Shown: positions 8,522-19,867 of the stretch, piece by piece
How the letters are laid out: each line of letters opens with the position of its first letter
Numbering within the stretch: position 1 is the first letter of the stretch
NCBI GenBank assembly: GCA_009602725.1
Contig: WELB01000163.1
Coordinates: forward strand, 66,542-94,945
Length of the DNA stretch: 28,404 nt
Source of the DNA: Spirogloea muscicola
Taxonomy: Eukaryota; Streptophyta; Zygnematophyceae; Spirogloeales; Spirogloeaceae
Reading direction: 5' to 3'
Notes under the pieces: generated by a model
The model's database searches: none
What the model was told of the DNA's origin: nothing
The model's input: only the letters and a program-made list of their open reading frames with translations
Program-made: the position numbers and the translations under genes

Positions 8522-10772
8522 TTAGGAATTTAAAGCATCACCACCAACATTGGACGCAACCTTGCCACCAAGTCGTCTAGCCTCTTGCATTGCAAGGATT
8601 TCGACATGACCCTCTCGCTCCTTCTGGCCTTGACTACCTTGCACCACCTCCTTTCTCTTTCTCCTCAGCTTTCTCCTGCGTGCAGGGTGAGGCATTACTA
8701 AAACTTTCAGAAATTGACAGGGACATACTGTCTCCCTTCTTAACAAACAAAGTAATCAGCGAAGCCAGCAATATGACCACAGATATATGAGAAGCCGGCA
8801 CACCTGACAGGAAGTCGTGGCTCTATGATCCCCCTGCGCTGTAAGCTCTTGAATCTTTCTCTTGTTACTGTGCTACACCCCTGCCACAGCAACCAGACTG
8901 TCAGGCCCTTTTGGCAAGCAAGCAAGCAAAACAAGGATGACCTAAGAAATAAAAAGGAAGAAGACTGTAATCAAGTAATTTGATCAGATATTTACCTTCA
9001 ACTTTCGCAGGCATCCCGAAAGTTCGTTTGTCAGAAGTACTTGCACAGGCTCTGGCTTGAACCTAGTGTCGTGAAGCACGGTGGCAGCGAGTTACATCAG
9101 TAGGACAGCGACACACTAAGCTTGGCTTTCCCATCAATAAGCTCCATAGATAATAGTCTTGAGAACCTTGGAGCAGCTCACATATTTGCACAATAAAGCC
9201 TAAATTCTGCTCTAGATGCCATCACATTAACAGAGCTGCATGAAAAGTACCTCTGCTTTCCTAAACGAGGGGGACACTCCAGCCGCTTCTCCTCCCTCGC
9301 TATTTTCCGTCGTACACGTCGATCCAGTAATGACTGTGCATTACCTTCCAGCTCCTCCAGTAACTCAGGCAGTCTTCTCAGGCATCATCAGCAAACACTG
9401 ATTAAGGATGACTGGATCTTTGACTATGCACATATTCTTGATGATTGCTAACATCTGCCAACGATGTCCAGAAGCAAGCTCCAAGAATGCCTCTCTTTAC
9501 ACGTCAGAGCAATCCCATCAGACTTCCCCGCATATAGGATGGCGGTGTTCTAATGAAAAGAGGTGGTCAAACTGCAGGGCTAAGCCTGTGTTAATGAAAT
9601 GATTCCTGAAGTAATGTGCCTGGACAAGGAGTTAAATATAGGAGCTAGGCTCTAGAACACTGGAATGTGGGCGACTGTATGTGCAGGGCGGTAGAGCAGT
9701 AGGGTGGACGGAGTGCTAACAGCGAGGAAAGGATGCATAGATCTGAAGGTTCCAGAATGACAAAGGAGCATACATCAATAGAGGGGGTTATCAAGTCAGC
9801 CAGGCTCATTTCAAATTCTCAGCCCGGCTCATCAAATTCTCATACCTTGCAATGTCCTTGGCGGTTCGCTTTTTGACAAGCTGCTCAGCCTGTAGCTTCT
9901 GAGCAGCAACTCTTCGCATACGCCGATTCAAGTCAGCCCTTGTCAGCTTCATCTGTCGTTGACCTCTGTATTGGGCAAATCATTCAGCGGATCAGTGATA
10001 CAAGTGGTGACAAGATAGCTATCAACAGACCCTGCCTGGCCATGTCACAGCCACAAGCCGATGTGTAAAGCAGATGCCAACACTGGGATTGAAATCCGAG
10101 AATAGTGCCAGTCAAAGCTGGTCTGTACTTGTATTCAGTAGGTTGTGCACCGTCCAGCTCCTCGTCATCCCCTTCTTTGTCCTCCACAGTCTCCAGGTAA
10201 AACATCTACTTCCCCATTTGCAAAGAGACAAGATGCCGAGAGACGTGCACTGAGTGGTTGTACAAGTTGTAAACGCCTGTGCAAGCCGGTGGCAACGGAC
10301 CACCAAGTCCAGTCTGCACAGCAGAGGGTAATGTGATCCCTCATCTGACCTCTTCCTCGCTGCGCGGTGGTCTGCCTTCAAGCAGATTCATAGGAACCGG
10401 TTCAGGTTCCAGCTCCTTCTGCAGCATCGTGCGCATTTCCTGTGCGACGGCCACACCAAGCGCGTCCTGTGGTGCGAAGACGCAACTCGAATGGGCTCAG
10501 TATGAGCCCGTGCTTAAGTGTGCTCAGATTGGCAATAAGCTAATACATCGTGGAAATTAGGTGGCAATTCCGTCTGCAAGGCACATCCTTACCTGGTGGG
10601 ATTCCTGGGAGGGGTTGTAGGAGCAGCCAGGAACATCAATCTCCACCGCAGCCGTGGGCACCTGCTTAGACATCTTGCGGGTGGCAGTACTGGCGGATAT
10701 TGGCAAGTCTGATTTGTCTAGTGATGCTGCTCCGATCCAAACGTCCTTCGCCTCGTCCAATTGTGACACTGC
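8522..10772 (-). CDS. NOP53: NOP53 (GLTSCR2/SMO4) ribosome biogenesis factor, N-terminus not resolved
   Basis: NOP53 is a nucleolar pre-60S factor. In yeast and humans it recruits the exosome with MTR4 for 7S/ITS2 processing. Eight minus-strand exons join with matching phases: 10772-10593, 10466-10350, 10205-10129, 9965-9846, 9376-9251, 9062-8996, 8880-8804, 8675-8522, giving 305 residues. All seven introns (115-469 bp) start with GT. Family blocks occur in the usual order: AVEIDVPGCSYNPSQESHQ, LEPEPVPMNL, acidic MFYLETVEDKEGDDEELDG, the basic ADLNRRMRRVAAQK, ECPPRLGKQRFKPEPVQVLL, ERFKSLQRRGIIEPR, and a basic C-terminus (RRKLRRKRKEVVQG). The first exon may begin at 10805 (PALLAVRQHL...). Known relatives are about 450-480 residues, so roughly 100-150 N-terminal residues are missing. 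They should lie between 10.8 and 11.4 kb, where one base (11064) is undetermined. A TGTAA-like signal lies about 35 bases past the stop (8484-8488, minus strand). Confidence 0.9.
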
Positions 10773-11395
10773 CTGTAGGTGCTGTCGGACGGCAAGTAAT
10801 GCAGGCTGTCAGCACAGTCGTCCAAAAGGGCGAGCTTCTTGATGGTGCACTTGCACTGTAAGGCGAGGCTTGTGAAGCCAAGGACAAATGAAGCCTCAGA
10901 GAACTCTGATGCTCTTTAGGTCCTTTCCTGCACACTTCACAAAGCCCTAGCAAAGTCCTGAGTGCTCACAGACTCTACAGTGGGTCTCTAATTCCACATC
11001 CAAAACTGCTGAGTAAGCGTCTTGGGAGCTCAGGGTGGGGGGGCTGGAGGGTGTCAGGGGGGGNCAACACCAAAAGGCTACAGCAGAGCCACTGGAAGCG
11101 GCATACTTCGTCTCCACAAGCCAACCACTCCTTGCCACCACGCCATGATTTCCTCGCCAACATCAAATTTCAGTCCTGCGTCATTATGGCACGAAATTGC
11201 TAAGCATAATGCTGGGGCAGCTCAAAGCATGGTTGCGGACTTCTGAGCATGACACTTTGCTTGTCGACGGGATGCAGAGGCAGCAACACCAGCAAGCGAG
11301 CAGCCTGCCCCGCCCCCCCAAGGCCTGCGCAGCGGCTCTGACAAGCGCGCCTGTGACTTACCATACAAGGCGCGGCGCTGCTGACGTTGATGATC

Positions 11396-11575
11396 CTATT
11401 TGTGGCCTTGTTGCCCCGACTGCCCGCCCCCACCGCCCGCCGCCGCGTTGGTCGCCGCAGCGGCTTGCGCCTTGGCAGGGAAGCTACCCTTGCCCACATC
11501 ACCACCGCTCTTGGCTGTGGCCCTCTGGATACGGGACGCGTCTGCGGCCGTCATTGGGGTACTTCCCTTCGGCAT
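11396..11575 (-). CDS. Small SMP-like (seed maturation protein-like) protein
   Basis: Single-exon 59-residue protein. The start MPKGSTPMTAADASRIQ was chosen because plant-lineage SMP-like small proteins begin this way, with MT..DASRIQ soon after the start. An in-frame start nine codons upstream (11602) is less likely. The body is AKSGGDVGKGSFPAKAQAAA, matching the family pattern of a glycine-rich turn followed by a KGSF.A.AQ.AA helix. The tail is low-complexity GGGGGQSGQQGHK. Molecular function is not established for this short form. The gene is head-to-head with neurochondrin and upstream of NOP53 on the same strand. It could have a further exon, though none is needed. Confidence 0.6.
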   Translation of the reverse strand: MPKGSTPMTAADASRIQRATAKSGGDVGKGSFPAKAQAAAATNAAAGGGGGQSGQQGHK

Positions 11576-11636
11576 GGTGCTATGCGTCAGTCTCGCTGCC
11601 ACCGAAAGCGTTTGATCGCCCGGTCAGCGCCGCCGC

Positions 11637-11669
<33 letters not shown>

Positions 11670-12140
11670 GGTCTCGGGCGCCCCGGGGGGAAGCCGACCC
11701 GGCAGAGCCGGCGGGGCCAGGTCGCGACGTCGGGGGGGTTTTGGCGGCGTCGTGGGGCGCTGAGGCTTAACGGAGCCGACGGGGCCCCGCCGCGTGTCCC
11801 AGGGCGCGACGCCGGGGTGCAGATATTTGGGCCCGGGCGCGCGCCCGAGGCCTGGCCGCTGCTCGCCACCTGTCCGCGGCCCCCTCCATGCTGACCCCCG
11901 CCCCGGTGAGGCCCCCATTACCCGCGCCGCCTCTGCAGCCCATGTCGGAGCTCTCCCGGCCTCCGGTTCCCATCCCTGCGACCCCCCCACACATGCTCGC
12001 CACTGCCGCCCCGCCCCCATGACCCCCCCCGGGCGGCCGCGGCAGCCTGACACCGCCGCCGTCGCTGGAGCCGTCGCCGGCGCCGCCAGGGACTCTGCGG
12101 CCGACGCGGACGGCGCCCCCCTCCTGACGCCCCGCCAGAG
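11576..12140. promoter_or_regulatory. GC island between divergent genes
   Basis: Extremely GC-rich, with a CCG/GCC run at about 11630-11670, lying between the start of the SMP-like gene (minus) and the first recognised neurochondrin exon (plus). It is probably a shared promoter and first-exon region. The N-terminal part of neurochondrin should be here or just upstream but is not readable. Just upstream of 12141 the frame +1 reading GAPLLTP would join the following EMVERIPVF only after a one-base shift. Confidence 0.45.
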
Positions 12141-15100
12141 ATGGTGGAGAGGATCCCGGTGTTTCTGGAGGTGCTACGCAGCGAGTAAGCTGCCCGGGGC
12201 TGCCTGCCTCAGAAGCATGTCACTCTTGTCGTCCCGGTCCGCTCGGTGATCGCGCCTCCAGCTCCGCAGTTCTGGAGACGTGACTGGTGATATGGATCTG
12301 GACAACGTCCCAAGGCTTGCCACTTGCCAGACAAGCGGGCGCTGGCTGCCACGGGGCATTTAAGTCACCTGCCTCCTGAACCAGGCCTGCAGAGTACTCT
12401 CCCCCTTCAAAGTGTGCCAGCGTTGCAGGGACCAGCGAGTCCTAGCTGCCTCACGCCTCTATCCTCTGTCATAGTCCAACAGTGTCTGGTCAGCCACTTA
12501 GCGCCTGCAAGATATAGCGGTGACGACTGTGATCAGTGTACTCGATGCAGTAGCGTTCAGCAAATGCTGCATGTTAGAGTTTTGCGTCGAAGCTTTAGAA
12601 AGCAGCATTGTCTTGACCTACATAGCAGCTAGCAATGTTCACTACCCGCTCCCTCCTGAGGCGACAGGTCGTGAACCTCCTTCAGGAGGCAGCAACTGCA
12701 GTACAATGCGCGCCTGCTACGTTACTTGTGTGCTGATGAGGAAATAATGTCTTACTTTGTGTGTGGCAGGCAAGGAGACCTTCAGAAGAAGGAAGCTCTA
12801 GACTACCTTCTCGCACTTGGAGTCTCCTCAAAAGAAGGTTTACAAGCACTCTTGTCCGCAAACACACTCGCGGTGGCAGCCGGGGTCATCTCGACTAATG
12901 ATGCATCCGGTGTGGCTCTCTCATACCTCCAACTTCCAGATTCCAGCATGTACAGCATGGTTGCTGGCACCTGTCCTCGTGGATTCATGTTGCTTGAATA
13001 TAGACTCCTTCAGCTTGGACGGCTGCTAGCCGAGGTGTGCAGTAGTGGAGTTCATGCTGACTTCTTCCACCTAAACTGTCACATGTCGCTTTCTGCAGCT
13101 GCCCCGTGGTTTACACCACTTCTACATCTCCTGGTGCTTGTTTTAAGTGAGGGCTACTCCGAGGGAGTTGGATCAGATAATGTAGAAAGCCTGGCCACCA
13201 CGGTGCGGTCCTACCTGCTTGTTGTGATTTTGCAAATATCAGACACAATCAAGCAACAAGTACATGTGCTTGCGTATCACGTGACCAAGCAGCCACACCT
13301 CTCTAGTGCACAGGTTTTAAGCCGCCAGAAGCACAGCCAGTAAGGAATTTTCGAGACGAGTGCATTATGAGCAATCCAGCTTACGCAAGGCAGCACTTCT
13401 GCATACATCAACCGCAGGTTACTGTCCTTGGTAATGAATTTGGCGCAAGACAAGATGAGCTCAAGTTTGGCACACTGACCTGCCTTCTGGTGCTTCTGAA
13501 GTCTGCTGACTCTGTAAGCTAAGCAAAGACACCTCTCACAACAAAATATGACATTATTCTTTCATTAAAATCCCCACAAAGAGTTGGCAGTAGATAGCAA
13601 CTGGCTTTGCTGAGCATTTTCTGTACTCTTGACTGGCATATGATACCTGGGATGTGGTGAATGTGACAGAGCGCCATCAGATCCAAGTTGAGGTCAACAG
13701 ATGACAAGCATTGGTTTCAATCTGTGCGGACAGGAATTGGTCAGATATTGCACAGTCGAGTCGGTGAGATAGCTCTATCTCTTTAGGCGGGACACTTGAT
13801 ATGCTTTCAAGTGTCCCAGTTCTTGTAACAGCCCTGAGAATCCTGGAATGTTGAGCGACTGCAGGCAGCACTTTGCTGTACAAGAAGTGAGACCTGATTA
13901 AGGTGATTAAATGATTGTCCCAAGCAGAAGTGATCAAGCTTGAAAAATTGCTCAGTGATGTCTATCTGCATGACCCCCCTTCTGCAACATTGCAACTATA
14001 CACTTTCATTTGGTACAGCCCCGGAACACAGGCAAGCTGCCCTGCGACTTGCAAATGAGGTTGTTGACATCAGTGACGAGGGTTGGCTATTGGGTCCCAT
14101 GACCAAGCCGAAAGAAAGGACAACATACCCTCCTGAGAGGTGCTCAAGCTGGTGCTCAAGCTCTTGCGTGCCATACAAACCTGTGGCGACTCTGCACATT
14201 GCAGTTGAGGCTCTAAATTGCTTGATATTATCACATCTCCGCAACTGATATTTGGCCTTCTCTGGAGCAGGTTCTTCCTTTTGATTGTAAAGACGCTGAC
14301 TGTTGAAATTCCCATTCTTCTACAAGAATTGGTCCATGGGAAGCAAACAAGTGGCCAGATTGTGCATCAGGACAAGCTTCTGCAACTGCAGCTGAAAGTC
14401 TCAGATTACTTTTTGCTGCTTGAGCATATAATCGAGGCAACGGCAACAGCAGCAGCAGCTTCGGATTCCACTCAGGAGCTGATTGAAGAGAAAAAAGGTA
14501 TATCCGTGGTCAATCTGCTCGAGCAAGCGGTGCATACTCATTTCAGCAGCTCCTGTGAGGAACTTGTCAACAGAAATTAAGAAGCACTAGATGATTTGGA
14601 TGGCAAGCAGTATCTGAGGTACCAGTTGAAGAAAATCACATTAGCCGGCCCTCTAGTAGTTGAGCAGTTCCAGTTGTTGGTCTTCAACGATGCCTTCCAA
14701 TAGTGTGTACCAGACTGCGTGCTGTGATCAGGGCAGCTTCCTGTATCCTCAATGTGTAAAGGCTGCTGCATTGACAGACAGAATGGATGCAGGTGTGGTG
14801 AGCCAGATTGCACTACGTAAAGCAGTGGCATCATTAGGAGAAATAGTTGCTGTGGTCCTTGAGTTCTTGGAAAAGGCAAAGGCAAGTCAAGCACCTCTTT
14901 GATGACTGAATATCTTCACAGGTCCAGCTTTTCTTTGCTTCATGTCCACCAGAAGTAATCTGGAAGTCGTCTAGTGCCATGCACTCTTACCAGGTCTTTG
15001 TGGCCAACAGGAGAAGAAATGGAGTAAGGATGACAGTGTGCTGGCAGCAGTGCGATTGGTAGGGCATTACTTAGCTGAAGTCCCAGAGGCACACCAGAAG

Positions 15101-16791
15101 CGTGTGTTACACTTATTTGGCTTCATGCTGACAGCAACAGCGACAGATGAGGACACGTAAGTGTCTCCAATCCCTCTTCTTGCAGAATAATTGAGATTTT
15201 GGATGCTGCCAATAAAAGCGGCGCTGCACGTCCACGGTTTGCTGGTACAAAGTTTCGCTGCGCACTTCACCCCTGCCTTCAGTTACTTCTGATCCATTGC
15301 AATGCAATAGGTTTGCAACAACTTTGGACCATTTTTCCTGATAAGCTGTGCGGCATCCAGACCATTGCTTGCAGTTCGCTTTCTGTTGCCTGCACTTCTT
15401 CAAATCACAAGTGATGGGGAGGGGTGCAAGGCACTGGTGAAGAAACGTGGGCACAAGCGGATCGTCGCCCTCGCGACAACATTAGCAAGAGTAGCCCCCG
15501 GTGGTGGCTTATTAGGTGGAGCAGATGATGAGGAGCCTCTGATGGCTGCAAGTAACATCATATTAAATCTACTAGGCACGGTGAGGCTGCAGTGACATAG
15601 ATTGCTGTAATATGTCGAAAACGATAGTTGCACCTGTCTGCCTGCCTGCTAGGTGCTCTTAAACAGTTCAGCTGTGTTGGCATCCCGACAAAACTTATCA
15701 CATTTCATCAGTCTAGCACATTGACATCGTCCCTGTGAGTTAACAGTGTCGTTAAGTGTAATGGCTATTCAGAAGTCCTGAAGCTGTAATTTGCAAGGCA
15801 CTAACTTGGTAAAGTTCTCCTGTGTGTTGAGGTGTTGGCCATGAACATTGACCTCAGATAGTGCACAAGCACTTGTATGTGCCTATTGCAATTAAAGCTC
15901 GGCCAATGACTTACTTGTTGCAGAGGGAGGACTTTCCGGAGCCTGTAGAAGCAAGTGACTACATTCCACTGTTACCAGCCATGGTGGCCTGGCGAGATGC
16001 AACAGGTGCAGTCTTCAAATATTTTGCAGGCCCCGATTCTGAATCATCAGAAGTGCTTTTCCCTGTGCTTTACTTATTCATCTTCCACACCTTCTGTTTG
16101 CTGTTGCCCAGCTACTGGGCAATGCACCCCAGTGGAAGTTGGTCTTTCGGCCTGTGTAGCTGCTTCTGTTCTTGAGCTGACAGAAGAGGAGGCAATTTTG
16201 AGGTCACCATTCATGGCAGAGCCTGGGAAGCTTGCTAGTGTGGCTCATCTCATCGTCCACTTTATCATGGTCGGTCATCAGGCAAGTTGCAGCACCCTAG
16301 CAGGCTGTAGCAGAGCTGGTGTTGCATCAATGCCGAAATAATTGCCCCCGGGCTTGTCATGTTGAGCTTAGGCCCTGAACGGCAAATGCTTAGCTGGACT
16401 TAGTAGTACTCGTAATCATATCTCATGCTTAAATCGTTTGCAAGTCACACTATGTGTTTCTGTTGAATAGGAGTATTTGCAATTGTTGCAGGCAATAAGC
16501 GAGACAGGTGATATGGACAAAGATCGTGACCTGTGGGATATAACAGTGACTTGTAAGTGCACTACCTTGTGGTCATAGTGCTGCCGAGGCTATATGTCTG
16601 GCTTCTGGCACTGAACATTGTGTCATGATCGTGTTAACACAAGGCCTTGCTATGTGATAGCTGCTGGAAACATGACAAGAGCTTTCGTCATGTTTGCAGC
16701 ATGTGCAGAGTGCATGCACCTCTTCCCAACATTAAGAGAGGCCATTGTGAAATCTCCATGGGTAGAAAATCTCACCAAGCGAAGGTGTTGA
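12141..16791 (+). CDS. NCDN: Neurochondrin-family protein, N-terminus not resolved
   Basis: Neurochondrins are armadillo/HEAT-like helical proteins. The animal one acts in neurons and has been linked to SMN, and the plant role is poorly known. Fourteen exons join in phase to 554 residues plus stop: 12141-12184, 12770-12909, 13099-13202, 13418-13513, 13670-13763, 14019-14139, 14271-14497, 14793-14881, 15011-15156, 15361-15580, 15924-16005, 16133-16281, 16492-16552, 16700-16791. Family landmarks are MVERIPVFLEVL (1-12), LDYLLALGVSSKEGLQALL (about 23-41), DELKFGTLTCLLVLL, HWFQSVRTGIGQILHSRVAP, RQAALRLANEVVDI, VEIPILLQELV, AVRLVGHYLAEVPEAHQKRV, AVRFLLPALLQITS, and the C-terminal MHLFPTLREAIVKSPW. 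Introns after 14881 and 16281 begin GCAAGT (AG|GC), the rest GT. The exon-2/3 junction is the least certain. Relatives are longer by about 100 N-terminal residues, so 12141 is probably an internal methionine of a first exon whose upstream part is lost or misread. Confidence 0.9.
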
Positions 16792-18900
16792 CAGTACCAA
16801 GGATTCTGCAGTTCCTATGATTTGGCCTTGACCGTTCCCTGAATGCAATACTGCGTAAATTCTGGCGCAGCGCATGTGTTAGACCTGTCTGTGTCAGATT
16901 TCGGTTTGTGCATAAGCATTTGGCGTACATAATTACTGATTGAAGGTCATGCAAACAACTTGTGACTTCCATCACATCACCAATTGGTAGATCATACGAC
17001 TTGATGTATCAGTTGGTACGTCAAAGTTGTCAATGGCGACAAACTGCCTTCATGATCTTTCTATGCAGGCTGCTGACTGCTGAGGTCATCAATGCATGCA
17101 CATCAGAACCTATGGTGCGCATGCTACTTGCCGTTGCAGCTGGGATTTGATTATCCTTACCTTCTCTTCTAGAGATGTCTTCATATGCTACCAGATCCGG
17201 TCCTCCAGCAGCCTCAAAAGGTAGTATCTGCTAACTGTACGTACTCTTCCCCTGTGGCAGTCTTTATGACAAGACCAATCAGTCAGAAAGGCCTGCGGTG
17301 GTTGCTGTTGCTGACCTAGAGCAAGTGATTTGTATTGTGGTTAAGAGTTCTAGAGCGTCTTTGCCCTTCCAAAATCTTACTGACATCAATCTGATGTGAA
17401 ATGCATTGGCTGTCATGTGACATCATTGCAGGAAGTATCTTACTTTGCAAACACTAGTAATATTCAAATGCTTGTCAAAACTCTCCCCACCGGACGGCCT
17501 AGCCAATCTTGCTTGGTTGTCTGATTCGGGTTAGTCAATGTCCACCAATTGTCCATCTATTGACTCGTGGGTTGCACTGTAAGCATTGAGAAGCTTGCCT
17601 TTGCACTGGGGAAGTCATACTTGCCTAGCTATTTCGCCTTGCATAGAAAGACAAGGCATGTTATGGAGCAGGAGATTGCTGACGTCAATGTGATGTGAGA
17701 TAGAGTCATGTGCACACGTATCAGTGGTACTATGAAGCACGTGCCGAAGGTTGGCTGGCTGCACCTTGTGCAACCGTTGAATGAAACAGGAAGCATAGTA
17801 CAAGAAGATTGTACCCCTATATCATGCCTAGATAGCCTGGGTGAGATGCCTGAAGCTAGCTGGACAAAGCTTCCAGCCCAAACCGCAGCACTTTCTCGAG
17901 TCAGTAACATCATCCTTCTGGCATTCTCGAGTCAGTAACATCATCCTTCTGGGATCCAACATACACCAACACGGTAGACACTCATGATACTTGCACACCT
18001 GCACATCGGCTGCTTGCCACTCTATGCTGCCAACAATGGCCGATATTGGGAGTGTGGGCAACATGCAGTCGTGTCATTCCGCAAGTCCATAGTAAATCAG
18101 TGATGCCACTACGAGGCAGAGGTTAGGCCAAGTCAGGTCAAAGCTACAAGAGGCCAGAGGTTGGAAACAAAATACAATCTCCAGTGGACATGGGCAGGGT
18201 TGCCTTATAGGAGTGCTTAGCTTCAAAAGTTACTGCTCATATCATCCTGTTACGAGTCATGATGAGCAATGAAGGATAGACACTAAAGTAGAGGCGTCAA
18301 AGCAACTGGTGTGTTACTGGGTCTAAATTGAGTTCGTGCAGATGGAATGATAGCTATGAAAACTCATTGAGTATTACCGGGTAAGGTGGGCCAGATTACA
18401 CTTTATGGTGTAAGCTCCCATGAGAGGTAAGCTCTGTGTATTGTTGCCGAAGCAAGGTTGAATGGTGATACAAGTTTTCCAAAGATTATGGTTCCTGACA
18501 TAGTCAGCTGCCTGAGTTGCCCTATGTCAACTGCCGTTAGGCCGACAGGCTTGAGCAGTGTGTAAGGTGGCTTCTTGCTACAATACTTCAAAATGCTGTG
18601 AATAGATGCAGAGCACGGCAGATGTAGGCTAATGTCTGGGGTAAAGTGTTACGTTCATGCAAAGGTACTATTCATCGCGTCCAGTGGGACAGGACGAGGG
18701 AGTCCACTCGTAGTTGCCTCGGGCTAACCGCTAATCGGTGCTGTGATAGCTCAAAATAAGGTTAGAGGCTGCCGAGACGCTAGCCCACCAACAGCATGAC
18801 CAGAGGTCGTAGCGAGACAGCGTTGATAGCCTAGACGCGCATGAACACTGGCTGCTCCCCTTGCTGCCATCTGGACACCGCTCGTCGTCAAGCTGGTGCA
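16792..18900. other. No supported gene
   Basis: AT-richer DNA downstream of neurochondrin. One exon-like stretch at about 17069-17150 (LLTAEVINACTSEPMVRMLL after a TATGCAG acceptor-like site) could not be linked to a gene. Otherwise only short frames and the 31-bp duplication at 17893-17952. Confidence 0.4.
17893..17952. repeat. 31-bp tandem duplication
   Basis: TTCTCGAGTCAGTAACATCA and the following bases up to CTTCTGG appear at 17893-17921 and again at 17924-17952. The 29-base units are identical, with a two-base spacer. This is a very recent duplication or an assembly artefact. Confidence 0.9.
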
Positions 18901-18918
18901 GAAGGTCAAGCCACCAAG

Positions 18919-18950
18919 CCCCCCGCCCCCGCCCCCGCCCCCGCCCCCGC
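18919..18950. repeat. CCCCCG hexanucleotide repeat
   Basis: About five uninterrupted units of CCCCCG. The complementary strand carries five G5 runs separated by single C, which could form a G-quadruplex. Read on the plus strand it gives a Pro-Ala run, but the surrounding frame (18841-19098) has no other support. Confidence 0.9.
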
Positions 18951-18954
18951 AAGG

Positions 18955-19340
18955 CCCCTGGCTTCCGAGGCTTTTCTCCAGCTTCCCAAGTTAGCCTCTC
19001 GGATGTTTATGAGCTCACTCGTAAGTACTAAAAGCCCTTCAGCCGGCTTGAGCACAGTCCCCTTGTTCACCCCTAGCATAAGGCTTTGCTTTGTATAGCC
19101 CCATCTTTTGCACTAGCTTTTTGAACGCTGCATTTGCTTCGGCTTGGTCTGGCCTCCCTGTCATTTATGCACAGTGCTCCATCTTTCTAAGAGCTCGCAG
19201 GCCCTGGCCCTTCACTGGCTCGCCCTAAGCCAGGCCACCATTAATTGCGCGATGCTCCGGGCTCCCAAGTTAGCCTGTGGCTCCAGGCTCCTGTGTTAAC
19301 CTGTGCTCGTGATTACTTGTATCCGCTTCAGCTGTGCCCC
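18955..19340 (+). repeat. Dispersed repeat (second copy)
   Basis: Shares ordered blocks with 2200-2540: AAGGCTTTGCTTTGTATAG, GGCCCTGGCCCTTCA, CCTAAGCCAGGCC, AAGTTAGCCTGT. It shares GAGCTCACTCGTAAGTACTA with 27500-27520. No conserved frame. Confidence 0.45.
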
Positions 19341-19444
19341 TCCAGAGCCTTAATAACGAAGGACACAAACACAGCTCTTGCAAAAGAAAGGCGTGGCTGT
19401 GAGAGGCCAATTTTAGAGGTGGACAAGGTTCGAAAGGGCTGGAA

Positions 19445-19660
19445 GGCGCAGAAACTTATCAGAAACTAATGTCTGACCTCTGCAAAAAGACGCTCAGTAA
19501 CCTCCAGACAAACATTGCAGATTGGAGTAACTAGAAGGCGGAAAAGCTTTGCACTATTGAGACCTGGAGGCAGCAACCAAGGTGCCGCAAAGGCCAAGCT
19601 ACGCTGCAAAGGTATTGGCAAGGCGCATTCTGCACACCTGAGCGACCTAAACCAAAACCC
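19445..19660 (+). repeat. Dispersed repeat shared with 720-960
   Basis: Collinear with 720-960: CGCTCAGTAACCTCC, GGAGTAACTAGAAGGCGGAAA, CTGGAGGCAGC, GCAAAGGC, GGCGCATTC, GAGCGA. It is followed at about 19765 by an AACAGTTTATTGGCT block related to those at 1755 and 28274. Confidence 0.5.
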
Positions 19661-19867
19661 TAAACCTAAGCTCGCTCTGCTATCTATGACGGCGGATTAC
19701 GGCACGAAAGCCTTAGGCTTTTGCGTTGAATGGTCCCATCCTCTGCAATTCCCTTAGCTTTGGGCATGAACAGTTTATTGGCTCGGCTTGGCCTCACCTT
19801 CATTCCAAGCGCACTGCGCACCTCCTGGCCTTTCACAGCGACCGCCACTCTCAAAGGAGTTGAAGCG

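Noticed and set aside
11580-12053. A 157-codon minus-strand frame and a 151-codon plus-strand frame (11794-12249) in the GC island.
   Set aside because: Gly/Ala/Arg/Pro-rich translations expected from a CCG/CGG island. Neither shows neurochondrin N-terminal features, although the end of the plus-strand frame may matter if a base is miscalled near 12135.
18841-19098. A plus-strand frame with a Pro-Ala run.
   Set aside because: The run is only the CCCCCG repeat, and the rest overlaps a dispersed repeat.
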